A stretch of DNA of 64,000 bases. It comes from Bhargavaea ullalensis (lineage in GTDB: Bacteria > Bacillota > Bacilli > Bacillales_A > Planococcaceae). A program made the position numbers and the translations under genes. Numbering within the stretch: position 1 is the stretch's first letter; each line of letters starts with the position of its first letter. Below are positions 34,286 to 42,528 of the stretch, piece by piece. Below the pieces are notes generated by a model. That model was not told where the DNA came from. It made no database searches and was given only the letters and a program-made list of their open reading frames with translations. The stretch is from assembly GCF_040545425.1 (NCBI RefSeq), contig NZ_JBEPLW010000013.1. One strand, given 5' to 3'.

Positions 34286-35440
34286 TCAAATCCGTTTCAG
34301 CAAGTCCCGTCCCAGTTCGCCCACCGATCGGCTTCCCGAGAGCGCCATCGTCAAGTCGAAGTCGGCGATGAGGTTGCGGAGCACTTGGCGGACGCCGGCT
34401 TCCCCGGCGAGTGCCAGCCCGTACATATACGGGCGGCCGAGGAGGACGGCGCTTGCACCGAGCGAGAGGGCCTTCACCATGTCGGCGCCCCGGCGGATGC
34501 CGCTGTCCATGAGGACGGGGACTTCCCCCTGCACGGTGTCCACAATATCCGGGAGGGCATCGATCGCCGTGATGGCGCCGTCGACCTGGCGACCGCCGTG
34601 GTTGCTGACGATGAGACCGTCCACATCGCTGTCGACGGCGAGCCGGGCATCATCCGGGTGGAGAATTCCTTTCAATAAGACCGGCAGCTTCGTCTGGGAA
34701 CGGATGAACTCGAGATCGCGCCAGGTGAGCGAAGGATTTCCGAACACCTGCGCCCAGTGCAGGATCGCGGAACGGATGTCTTCCTGAGGGGAACGTTCGA
34801 GCCTTGAGCAGAACATCGGGTCTTCGAGATAGTTGCCGATCCCCTTCCCCTCCAGGAACGGGAGATAGGCGTGGTGGATGTCCTTTTCCCGCCAGCCCAT
34901 CATCGGCGTGTCGAGTGTGATGACGATCGCCCCGTAGCCGGCGGACTCTGCACGCTTCACCATGCTGGCCGCAAGTTCGTGGTCATTGCTCCAGTACAGC
35001 TGGAACCACTTTTCGGCCTCTTCCGTCTCTGCGGCGATGTTCTCCAGGCTGAATGTCGAAGCGGTGCTGGCGATGAACGGCACGCCCATCGATGCCGCGG
35101 CCCGGGCGGATGCGAGCTCCCCCTCTGGATGGACAATCGACTGGACGCCGATCGGCGCGAGCAGGAGCGGCACATTCAGCTTCCGGCCGAACAGCTCGAT
35201 GCCGATGTCCCGGTCAGCCGTGTCGCGCAGCATCCGGGGGACGATCCTCCATTTCCGGAATGCGAGATTGTTTTCCTTTGCCGTGTCTTCAACGCCCGCA
35301 GATGCCGCCACGTAATCGAACGGCTTCGCCTCGAGCTCTTCTTTTGCCCGTGCTTCCAGCGCCTCGTAGGACACCGGAATGATATTTTCCTCAAGCTGCT
35401 GATAGACGCTGAACTGGACTTGGTTGCCGAAGTTCTTCAA
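34286..35440 (-). CDS. FMN-dependent alpha-hydroxy acid oxidase/dehydrogenase (lactate oxidase/monooxygenase-like)
   Basis: TIM-barrel flavoenzyme oxidising an L-2-hydroxy acid, probably lactate or a related acid. FMN and active-site motifs: APIGVQSIVHPEGELASARAA, catalytic SNHGGRQVDGAI (His-Gly-Gly-Arg) and DSGIRRGADMVKALSLGA. 384 residues from the TTG at 35440, which has AGGGAAGGGA upstream; a GTG at 35485 would add 15 residues and would place a cre-like site inside the coding sequence. The exact substrate cannot be read from sequence. Confidence 0.88.
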   Translation of the reverse strand: MKNFGNQVQFSVYQQLEENIIPVSYEALEARAKEELEAKPFDYVAASAGVEDTAKENNLAFRKWRIVPRMLRDTADRDIGIELFGRKLNVPLLLAPIGVQSIVHPEGELASARAAASMGVPFIASTASTFSLENIAAETEEAEKWFQLYWSNDHELAASMVKRAESAGYGAIVITLDTPMMGWREKDIHHAYLPFLEGKGIGNYLEDPMFCSRLERSPQEDIRSAILHWAQVFGNPSLTWRDLEFIRSQTKLPVLLKGILHPDDARLAVDSDVDGLIVSNHGGRQVDGAITAIDALPDIVDTVQGEVPVLMDSGIRRGADMVKALSLGASAVLLGRPYMYGLALAGEAGVRQVLRNLIADFDLTMALSGSRSVGELGRDLLKRI

Positions 35441-35463
35441 CTGAATTTCTCCCTTCCCTGAAT

Positions 35464-35479
35464 TTGAAAGCGCATACAA
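35464..35479. promoter_or_regulatory. cre site (CcpA) in the leader of the hydroxy-acid oxidase gene
   Basis: TTGAAAGCGCATACAA fits WTGNNARCGNWWWCAW at every position. It lies 24 bp before the TTG start, where CcpA could block transcription under glucose. Confidence 0.65.
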
Positions 35480-35523
35480 ATTCACCTTAACACAGCCCCT
35501 TTCAAACCTCTATTTATCTTCCG

Positions 35524-35559
35524 TTTACAAATCCCCGGTTTTCTTTACAATCATTTACC
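35524..35559 (+). promoter_or_regulatory. PhoP-box-like repeats upstream of pstS
   Basis: TTTACA at 35524 and 35544 and TTTACC at 35554 are phased at 10-bp multiples, resembling the TT(A/T/C)ACA repeats bound by PhoP in Bacillus. They lie 80-110 bp before pstS. Confidence 0.55.
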
Positions 35560-35636
35560 TTCCGTTCATGCCCGCTCAACAACCCCCCGTTAAAGTAGAA
35601 CCTGCAAACAATACAAACCACAGGGGGAACAAACTC

Positions 35637-36602
35637 ATGAAAAGCTGGAAATACTATCTCGGTTTGACGGCGGTCGGCTCTGCATTGCTGCTCGGGGCTT
35701 GCGGTGGAACCACTGTGGAGAAGGACGCTGCGGCCGAGACCGGAACTGCCGGCGCTTCCCGGGAAGCCAAGGTGGAAGGCAGCGTTGCCGGAGACGGATC
35801 AAGCACCGTCGCGCCGATCATGGAGGCCCTCGTTGAGGAATACACCGCGACCGGGACGGACGTGAACGTCACCGTCGGCGTGTCCGGAACAGGCGGCGGC
35901 TTTGAGAAGTTCGCAGCCGGCGAAACGAAATTCTCCAATGCCTCCCGTCCGATCAAAGATGAAGAAAAGCAGAAGCTGGAAGAAGCGGGCATCGACTATA
36001 CGGAATTCCTGCTCGCCTACGACGGGCTGACGGTCGTCGTCAACCCCGAAAATGACTGGGCGGAGAATCTCACCGTCGAGGACCTGAAGAAAATCTGGAT
36101 CGAAGACGGCACGAAGAAAAAATGGTCGGATATCAATCCGGAGTGGCCGGAAGAGGAAATCGTCTTCTATGCACCGGGCACCGACTCCGGAACTTACGAC
36201 TATTTCAATGAAGTGATTCTTGAAGAGGAAGATATGGTGAAGGATGCCATGCTGTCCGAAGACGACAACGTCCTCGTCCAGGGTGTGCAGAGCGATAAAA
36301 ACGCCATCGGCTTTTTCGGCTACGCCTACTATGTCGCCAACCGGGACTCCCTGAAAGCGGTCGCCGTCAACGGGGTCGGGCCGGACAGCAACACAATCGA
36401 ATCCGGAGAGTACGAGCCGCTGTCCCGTCCGCTCTTCACCTATGTGAGCAATGCAGCACTCGCCGATGATGCGGCCACCCGCAACTTCTTCGACTTTGTG
36501 CTCGGCAATGCCGGGGACATGGCAGAGTCGGTCGGCTATGTGAAACTGCAGGATGAGGACTATGAAAAAGGAAAAGAAGTGCTTGCCCGGTTCGAAAAGT
36601 AA
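35637..36602 (+). CDS. pstS: Phosphate ABC transporter substrate-binding lipoprotein PstS
   Basis: High-affinity phosphate capture. Signal peptide with lipobox LLLGAC (Cys near residue 21) and an acidic linker, then a PBP domain with DGSSTVAPIMEAL and GVSGTGGGFEKFAAGETKF phosphate-binding loops. 321 residues. AGGGGGAAC precedes ATG 35637. First of pstS-pstC-pstA-pstB-phoU. Confidence 0.96.
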   Translation: MKSWKYYLGLTAVGSALLLGACGGTTVEKDAAAETGTAGASREAKVEGSVAGDGSSTVAPIMEALVEEYTATGTDVNVTVGVSGTGGGFEKFAAGETKFSNASRPIKDEEKQKLEEAGIDYTEFLLAYDGLTVVVNPENDWAENLTVEDLKKIWIEDGTKKKWSDINPEWPEEEIVFYAPGTDSGTYDYFNEVILEEEDMVKDAMLSEDDNVLVQGVQSDKNAIGFFGYAYYVANRDSLKAVAVNGVGPDSNTIESGEYEPLSRPLFTYVSNAALADDAATRNFFDFVLGNAGDMAESVGYVKLQDEDYEKGKEVLARFEK

Positions 36603-36641
36603 CGCCCGAATTGATTCCGCCATGAAAACAGGAGGTGCGCA

Positions 36642-37589
36642 ATGGGAAAGCAGGCAACTGGAGAACGGTCGTCCGTCCAACAGATGATTGCAAAGTCGGC
36701 GGGCAACAAGCGAAAGCGTGCAGCGGAGCGGGCCGTTCCCGCCGTCCTGTTCCTGATCGCGGCGGTGTCGGTGCTGACGACCGCCGGGATTGTCGCCACG
36801 CTTGTCGCCGAGACCCTCACGTTCTTTACAAAAGTGCCGTTCAGGTCGTTCATCTTCGGCACCGAGTGGCTCCCGTTTTCAAACAAGGACCCGCAGTTCG
36901 GCATCCTTCCGCTCGTCGCGGGGACGCTCAAAGTCACGCTGATCGCCGTGATCACCGCCGTTCCGGTCGGGCTGTCGGCGGCGGTCTACCTGAGCGAATA
37001 CGCCTCGGACGGCGCCCGCCGGATCATCAAGCCGGTGCTCGAAGTACTTGCAGGGATCCCGACGATCGTCTACGGTTTTTTCGCCCTGACATTCGTCACG
37101 CCGCTGCTTCAGTCGGTGATCCCGGGCCTGAAGGTCTTCAACGCGCTCAGCCCGGGCATCGTCGTCGGCATCATGATCATCCCGATGATCGCTTCCCTGT
37201 CCGAGGACGCCATGTCGGCCGTGCCGAACCCGGTCCGCGAAGGGGCGCTGGCGATGGGGTCGACCCGGTTTGAGGTCGCGGTCAAGGTCGTGCTCCCGGC
37301 CGCCCTGTCCGGCATCCTCGCGTCTGTCGTCCTTGCCGCTTCCAGGGCAATCGGCGAAACGATGATCGTGTCGCTTGCCGGCGGGTCGACGCCGAATCTT
37401 GACGCCGGATTCACCGGCTCCATCCAGACGATGACCGCCTATATTGTCCAGGTGGCGACGGGCGACGCCGGTTACGGCACCCCGGTCTACTATTCCATCT
37501 ACGCGGTCGGATCCACGCTGTTCCTGTTCACCTTGCTCATGAACTGGGCCGCACACCGCATCGCGAAGCGATTCAGGGAGGCGTATTGA
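36642..37589 (+). CDS. pstC: Phosphate ABC transporter permease PstC
   Basis: Six-helix permease with the EAA-loop region EGALAMGSTRFEVAVKVVLP and LEVLAGIPTIVYGFFAL. 315 residues. AGGAGGTG precedes the ATG; pstA begins one base after the stop. Confidence 0.95.
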   Translation: MGKQATGERSSVQQMIAKSAGNKRKRAAERAVPAVLFLIAAVSVLTTAGIVATLVAETLTFFTKVPFRSFIFGTEWLPFSNKDPQFGILPLVAGTLKVTLIAVITAVPVGLSAAVYLSEYASDGARRIIKPVLEVLAGIPTIVYGFFALTFVTPLLQSVIPGLKVFNALSPGIVVGIMIIPMIASLSEDAMSAVPNPVREGALAMGSTRFEVAVKVVLPAALSGILASVVLAASRAIGETMIVSLAGGSTPNLDAGFTGSIQTMTAYIVQVATGDAGYGTPVYYSIYAVGSTLFLFTLLMNWAAHRIAKRFREAY

Positions 37590-37590
37590 G

Positions 37591-38496
37591 ATGAGGATCA
37601 CCGAAAGGCAACCGGTCCGCCCGCTCATGGACCCGGAGGCCGTGGAAGGGCGGATGAAGGCAAGAAAAGCCGCTGACCGATTGTTCAGGATGCTGTTTCT
37701 GACCTCCACGCTGCTCGTCCTCATGGTGCTCGGCGTCCTGTTCTACCGGATTTTATCGCAGGGACTGGGAAACCTGACGCCCGCGTTTTTCGAAAACTTT
37801 GCTTCCCGGATGCCGGAAAAGGCAGGCATCCGGGCCGCGCTCACCGGATCGCTCTGGCTGATGGCCGTCGTTGCGCCGGTCTCGATGATCCTGGGAGTCG
37901 GAACAGCCGTTTATCTGGAGGAGTATGCGAAGAAAAACCGGTTGAACGACTGGGTCCGGATGAACATTTCCAATCTCGCAGGGGTGCCGTCGGTCGTGTT
38001 CGGCCTGCTCGGCCTGACGGTTTTTGCAAGGGCGCTCGCTCTCGGCAACAGTATTTTAGCAGCAGGGCTCACGATGAGCCTGCTGATCCTGCCGGTGATC
38101 ATCGTCGCATCGCAGGAGGCCATCCGGGCAGTGCCGCGGGATCTGCGCGAAGCTTCCTTCGGCATGGGGGCGACCAAGTGGCAGACCATCGTCCGGGTCG
38201 TCCTGCCGGGTGCGGTGCCGGGCATCCTGACAGGCAGCATTCTCGCCCTGTCCCGGGCGATCGGAGAGACGGCGCCGCTCATCGTGCTCGGGGTCCCGGT
38301 GATCATCCAGTTCCTCCCGGCAGGCGTGCTGGACACGTTCACGGCGCTGCCGATGCAGATCTACGACTGGGCAAAACGTCCGCAGGCCGCTTTCCAGGAA
38401 GTCGCGTCCGCCGGCATCATTGTCCTGCTGATCCTGCTGCTCGCCATGAACTCCGCCGCCGTCCTGATCCGCAACAAGTTCCGCAACAGATACTGA
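37591..38496 (+). CDS. pstA: Phosphate ABC transporter permease PstA
   Basis: Second permease subunit, 301 residues, six helices; EAA loop REASFGMGATKWQTIVRVVL and SNLAGVPSVVFGLLGL are typical. Coupled to pstC by stop/start spacing of one base, then pstB 19 bp later. Confidence 0.95.
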   Translation: MRITERQPVRPLMDPEAVEGRMKARKAADRLFRMLFLTSTLLVLMVLGVLFYRILSQGLGNLTPAFFENFASRMPEKAGIRAALTGSLWLMAVVAPVSMILGVGTAVYLEEYAKKNRLNDWVRMNISNLAGVPSVVFGLLGLTVFARALALGNSILAAGLTMSLLILPVIIVASQEAIRAVPRDLREASFGMGATKWQTIVRVVLPGAVPGILTGSILALSRAIGETAPLIVLGVPVIIQFLPAGVLDTFTALPMQIYDWAKRPQAAFQEVASAGIIVLLILLLAMNSAAVLIRNKFRNRY

Positions 38497-38515
38497 CCGA
38501 ACAGGAGGAAACGAA

Positions 38516-39349
38516 ATGGTGCAAATGATCGAACGGACCCGTGAACGGGCGGGACTGAAAGCAATTTCCAGGCCGCCGGAGCTTGCGGATGCGCGGCCGC
38601 TCGTCTTCGACACGAAGCGGCTTAATCTGTGGTACGGCAATCACCATGCGCTGAAGAATATTGACCTGCCGATCCGGGAAAATGAAGTGACCGCGATCAT
38701 TGGCCCGTCCGGATGCGGCAAATCCACTTACATCAAAACGCTGAACCGAATGGTCGACCTCATCGGCGGCGTCCGGACGTCGGGAGAGATCATTTATCGC
38801 GGACGCAACATTCTGGACAGGGGATTTTCCCCGGAAGAACTGCGCACGCGCGTCGGGATGGTGTTTCAGAAGCCCAATCCGTTCCCGAAGTCGATCTATG
38901 ACAATGTTGCCTACGGTCCGCGCATCCACGGGATCCGCAGCAAAAAGCTCCTGGATGAGATTGTCGAGAAGAGCCTGCGCGGCGCCGCGATCTGGGAGGA
39001 AGTGAAAGACCGGCTGAAGGCGAATGCCTGCTCGCTCTCGGGCGGCCAGCAACAGCGGATCTGCATCGCCCGGGCGCTTGCCGTCGAGCCGGATGTCATC
39101 CTCATGGACGAGCCGACCTCCGCACTGGATCCGATTTCGACTTTGAGGGTCGAGGAGCTGGTGCAGGAACTGAGGGACGATTATTCAATCGTGATCGTCA
39201 CCCACAACATGCAGCAGGCTGGACGGATTTCCGGCCGGACGGCGTTTTTCCTGAACGGGGAAGTGATTGAATACGACGAGACCGGAAAGATGTTTTCCAA
39301 CCCGGAAGACAAGCGGACGGAAGATTACATTTCAGGCCGGTTCGGCTGA
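38516..39349 (+). CDS. pstB: Phosphate ABC transporter ATPase PstB
   Basis: ATPase with GPSGCGKSTYIKTLNRM (Walker A), LSGGQQQRICIARAL (signature) and VILMDEPTSALDP (Walker B). 277 residues, with an N-terminal extension of about 35 residues before the ABC domain. phoU starts 13 bp after the stop. Confidence 0.96.
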   Translation: MVQMIERTRERAGLKAISRPPELADARPLVFDTKRLNLWYGNHHALKNIDLPIRENEVTAIIGPSGCGKSTYIKTLNRMVDLIGGVRTSGEIIYRGRNILDRGFSPEELRTRVGMVFQKPNPFPKSIYDNVAYGPRIHGIRSKKLLDEIVEKSLRGAAIWEEVKDRLKANACSLSGGQQQRICIARALAVEPDVILMDEPTSALDPISTLRVEELVQELRDDYSIVIVTHNMQQAGRISGRTAFFLNGEVIEYDETGKMFSNPEDKRTEDYISGRFG

Positions 39350-39362
39350 AGGAGGAGTGCGG

Positions 39363-40010
39363 ATGAGAGGGACGGAAAGCGTCAGAAAGACATTCGACCA
39401 GGAACTTGCGGCCCTGAAGCAAACGCTGTTGCGGATGGTGGATCTTGCAGAGCGGGCACTTGACGACTCGGTGACGGCGCTCAAGGAACAGAACCTGCTG
39501 CTTGCCAGGGTCGTCATCGACAGCGACGTTGAAATCAACCGCCTTGACGAGGAGATCAACAACTGGGTGATCGGGCTCATCGCCCGCCAGCAGCCTGTGG
39601 CGACCGATCTCCGGAAAGTCATCACCGCGCTGAAAATCTCGACGGACGTGGAGCGGGTCGGCGACCTGGCCGTGAACATTGCCAAATGCACGCTGCGGAT
39701 CGGCGACGAACCGCTCATCAAGCCGATCGTCGACATCCCGAAGATGGCGGCGATCGTCCAGGACATGCTCAACAAGGCATTTGACGCCTATGACCTGGAA
39801 GACCCGAAGCTCGCGCTGGCCATCGCCGAAACCGATGGCCGGGTCGACCGGCTGTACGAAGAACGGATCCGGGAACTCATGCAGATCATGGCCCTCTCCC
39901 CGCGCCGCGTGAACCAGATCACCCAGCTCGCTTTCATCTGCCGCAGCCTGGAGCGGGTCGGGGACCATGCGGTGAACATGTCTGAAAGCATTATTTACTT
40001 GACGAATTAA
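39363..40010 (+). CDS. phoU: Phosphate transport regulator PhoU
   Basis: Two-fold PhoU repeat of three-helix bundles, each with the metal-binding motif ERVGD (TDVERVGDLAVN and RSLERVGDHAVN). 215 residues. Links Pst activity to phosphate signalling. GGAGGAGTG precedes ATG 39363. The PhoP-PhoR pair is not in the window. Confidence 0.95.
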   Translation: MRGTESVRKTFDQELAALKQTLLRMVDLAERALDDSVTALKEQNLLLARVVIDSDVEINRLDEEINNWVIGLIARQQPVATDLRKVITALKISTDVERVGDLAVNIAKCTLRIGDEPLIKPIVDIPKMAAIVQDMLNKAFDAYDLEDPKLALAIAETDGRVDRLYEERIRELMQIMALSPRRVNQITQLAFICRSLERVGDHAVNMSESIIYLTN

Positions 40011-40021
40011 CAGCCGGAAGG

Positions 40022-40084
40022 TCGAATGTTAAGCAAGATGGCCTGAACGTTAAGCAAACCGGCTCGAATGTTAAGAAAGCCCTC
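40022..40084. repeat. 21-bp-period tandem repeat array after phoU
   Basis: Three units start at 40022, 40043 and 40064; consensus core CGAATGTTAAGCAA followed by a less conserved G/C-rich spacer. It lies 11 bp after the phoU stop. The sequence differs from the 1919 and 48715 arrays but the 21-bp period is the same. Confidence 0.85.
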
Positions 40085-40130
40085 CCGCCCAGGAGTTACT
40101 AAAAAAATCAGCATTTCATATTTTCAACGT

Positions 40131-40155
40131 CCTCCCCGTGCCGGGAGGGCTTTTC
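40131..40155 (+). terminator. Terminator of the pst operon
   Basis: CCTCCC (40131-40136) pairs with GGGAGG (40143-40148), then CTTTTC. An alternative longer pairing joins GCCCTCCCG at 40079 with CGGGAGGGC. Confidence 0.65.
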
Positions 40156-40215
40156 GCATTGCCTGGAATTGGTGTACAATCGTTGAAAGTCAGAAAAGTG
40201 AGAAGGGGATGTTTG

Positions 40216-41013
40216 ATGATTCTGGAGCTGGAGAACGTTTCCCGGAAGCGCGACGGCCGCTGGGTGCTGAAGGACATCAGCTGGCGGGTGGAGAAGGGGG
40301 ACCACTGGGTGCTGTACGGCCTGAACGGTTCGGGCAAGACATCCCTGCTTGAACTGATCAATGCCTACCTGTTCCCGACGGAAGGAACGATCCGCGTGCT
40401 TGGGATGGAGTTCGGCAAGACGTACCTTGCGGAGCGGCTGAGAAGCCGGATCGGCTTCGTCTCTTCATCCATCGGCCAGAAAATCCGTCCCGACGACAAC
40501 GCCTATGAAGTCGTGCTGAGCGGCGCGTTTGCCTCGATCGGCCTGTTTGAAGACACGGACGCCGAGACGGACCAAAAAGGCGTGGAGATTCTCCGGGAAC
40601 TCGGCTGCCTGGATTATGCCAACCGGAACTTCCATACGCTGTCGCAGGGGGAAAGGCAGCGCATCCTCATCGGCCGGGCGCTCATGGCCGATCCGGAGCT
40701 CCTCATTCTGGATGAGCCGACGAACGGGCTGGATTTCATCGCCCGCGAAGAACTGCTTGAATCGGTCGCCCGGATCGCCCGGCGACCGGACGGCCCGGCG
40801 ATTCTGTATGTGACGCATCACGCAGAGGAAATTCTCCCCGAGTTCAATAAAACCCTTCTGCTGAAAGACGGACGGGTCTTCGGATCCGGGAACACCGCCG
40901 ATCTGATCAATTCTGAATGCCTCTCCGGCTTTTTTGGGTTGTCGGTCGAGGCAGATTGGCAGGCAGGACGGCCGACTCTGACAAAAAAGCGGGCCGAAGC
41001 GAGCCCGAAGTGA
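40216..41013 (+). CDS. ABC transporter ATP-binding protein, orphan (ModF/YlmA-like)
   Basis: 265 residues with YGLNGSGKTSLLELI (Walker A), LSQGERQRILIGRAL (signature), LLILDEPTNGLDF (Walker B) and VTHHAEEI (H-loop). No permease or binding protein is adjacent. Single-domain ATPases of this type (YlmA in Bacillus) are similar to molybdate/photorepair ModF halves, but the partner and cargo are unknown. AGAAGGGGA precedes ATG 40216. Confidence 0.85.
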   Translation: MILELENVSRKRDGRWVLKDISWRVEKGDHWVLYGLNGSGKTSLLELINAYLFPTEGTIRVLGMEFGKTYLAERLRSRIGFVSSSIGQKIRPDDNAYEVVLSGAFASIGLFEDTDAETDQKGVEILRELGCLDYANRNFHTLSQGERQRILIGRALMADPELLILDEPTNGLDFIAREELLESVARIARRPDGPAILYVTHHAEEILPEFNKTLLLKDGRVFGSGNTADLINSECLSGFFGLSVEADWQAGRPTLTKKRAEASPK

Positions 41014-41017
41014 ATCA

Positions 41018-41064
41018 AAAAAAACAGCACAGTCCCAAACCGGGCACTGTGCTGTTTTAGTTTT
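41018..41064. terminator. Bidirectional terminator between ABC ATPase and citrate transporter genes
   Basis: AAAACAGCACAGT (41021-41033) pairs with ACTGTGCTGTTTT (41046-41058); A- and T-runs flank it. Confidence 0.93.
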
Positions 41065-41066
41065 AT

Positions 41067-42404
41067 TCAGATTGCGATAACCCCGAGCAGCACCGACACG
41101 AGCAGCAGGACGAGGGCGATGCCCCACATCCAGAAGAACGAGTAGCGGAGGTGCTTGCCCATCTCGAGTCCCGAGAGGCCGAGTGCGAGCCAGACGCCCG
41201 GTGCGAGCGGGGAGACGAACGTGCCGACGATGTTCCCGACGATCATCGAATAGGCGGTCGACAGGGAATCGATGCCGAAGCCCGAAGCGATCTGCTCGAC
41301 GACCGGGAACAAGCCGAAGTAGTAGGCATCGGTGCTGAGCAGCAGATCAAACGGCAGTCCCAGCACCCCGATGATGATGTGCAGATACGGGGCAATCGCC
41401 GCCGGCAGCACGCCGACCGCATCGCCCGCAATGGCGTCCAGCATGCCGGTGCCGTTCAGGATGCCGAGGAACAGGCCGGCAGCCAGGATGATCGACGCCA
41501 TCGTGAGTGCGCTCGGCGCGTGGGCGCGGATCCGGTCCATCTGATCTTTGACATTCGGATAGTTGACCGGAAGTGCGATGGCGACACCGATCATGAAGGC
41601 AAGCCCGGCGGGAACGATGCCCCAGACAAGAATGCCGATGACCGCAACCGCGAGGACGGCGTTGAACCAGATCAGCTTCGGCTTGGCAAGAGAGCCGGCA
41701 TCTTCCGCCGTGTCCGCGCTGCCCGAGAACGGGTCGTCCGCAGGAACATCGAGCGCAGCCGCGGCTTCAAGAGAGCCATACTGCTTTGTGATCCGGCGCT
41801 GTTCCCGCATACCGAGCAGGACGGCGATGATCACCATGATGACGAGGCCGATGACCTGGACCGGGATGAGCGGGCGCCACAGTTCGGTGACGTCCATTTC
41901 AAGAACTGAAGCGACCCTGCCGAGCGGGCCGGCCCACGGCAGCATGTTCATGATGCTCGCCGCGCCGCCGACAAGCAGGAGCAGGAGATACGGATTCATC
42001 TTCAGCCGCTTATAGACGGGCAGCAGAGCGGGAACCGTGATCAGGAAAGTGGAGGCGCCCGAGCCGTCCAGATGGGCAACCATCGCCACGAGGACGGTGA
42101 CGAGGCTGACGATGACGACATTTCCTTTGGAGAAGGCGACCATCTTGTTGATCATCGGCTCGAACAAGCCGACGTCCTGGAGGATCCCGAAGAAGATGAT
42201 GGCGAAGATGAACATGACGGCGACGGAAATGACGGACTTCACGCCATCATTGAAGAAGTCGCCGATTTCGGAGAAGGCGAATCCGGCGATCATCGCCCCG
42301 ACGATCGGCGGCAGCACCATCGCGACAATCGGCGTCACGCGGCCGCTGATGAGCAGGGCGACGATGACAAGAATGATCAAAAAGCCGATCAGGCTGAGAC
42401 TCAA
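41067..42404 (-). CDS. citM: CitMHS-family citrate/metal symporter
   Basis: Proton-coupled uptake of metal-citrate complexes. 445 residues, about 12 helices, family motifs AHLDGSGASTFLITVPALLP and PFDLLLSTDAYYFGLFPVVE. The start is TTG 42404 (MSLSLIGFLIILVIVALL) with AGGGGG 8 bases upstream. The CitST-like pair is transcribed on the same strand upstream. Preferred cation (Mg or Ca) not determinable. Confidence 0.9.
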   Translation of the reverse strand: MSLSLIGFLIILVIVALLISGRVTPIVAMVLPPIVGAMIAGFAFSEIGDFFNDGVKSVISVAVMFIFAIIFFGILQDVGLFEPMINKMVAFSKGNVVIVSLVTVLVAMVAHLDGSGASTFLITVPALLPVYKRLKMNPYLLLLLVGGAASIMNMLPWAGPLGRVASVLEMDVTELWRPLIPVQVIGLVIMVIIAVLLGMREQRRITKQYGSLEAAAALDVPADDPFSGSADTAEDAGSLAKPKLIWFNAVLAVAVIGILVWGIVPAGLAFMIGVAIALPVNYPNVKDQMDRIRAHAPSALTMASIILAAGLFLGILNGTGMLDAIAGDAVGVLPAAIAPYLHIIIGVLGLPFDLLLSTDAYYFGLFPVVEQIASGFGIDSLSTAYSMIVGNIVGTFVSPLAPGVWLALGLSGLEMGKHLRYSFFWMWGIALVLLLVSVLLGVIAI

Positions 42405-42423
42405 TTGAAAAACCCCCTATGAT

Positions 42424-42437
42424 TGAATGCGTTTTCA
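42424..42437. promoter_or_regulatory. cre site upstream of citM
   Basis: TGAATGCGTTTTCA is 13 of 14 to the palindromic cre TGAAANCGNTTTCA. It lies between the inferred -10 and the start codon. Confidence 0.65.
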
Positions 42438-42445
42438 GTAGTCTG

Positions 42446-42492
42446 AAAATAACACACCCGCGCAAGGGGGATAAATCTTCTAATGATAAATC
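42446..42492 (-). promoter_or_regulatory. Inferred citM promoter and regulator-binding repeats
   Basis: On the minus strand TATTTT (42451-42446) could be a -10 with no good -35. GATAAATC occurs twice in direct orientation (42470-42477 and 42485-42492, 15-bp step) at the -35 position, which suits activation by the adjacent CitT-like regulator. The regulator assignment is inference. Confidence 0.45.
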
Positions 42493-42528
42493 AGATAGGT
42501 TCCATTAGCCGAATAAAGTTCATAAAAT

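Noticed and set aside
35754..35767. GCTTCCCGGGAAGC in pstS as a Noc box
   Set aside because: It is a perfect palindrome but differs at both ends (12/14) and lies in a GC-rich coding region encoding ASREA, so chance is a fair explanation.
40079..40150. Inverted repeat GCCCTCCCG/CGGGAGGGC with a 54-base loop as a separate element
   Set aside because: The local hairpin CCTCCC/GGGAGG is a simpler terminator; the long-range pairing is probably a by-product.
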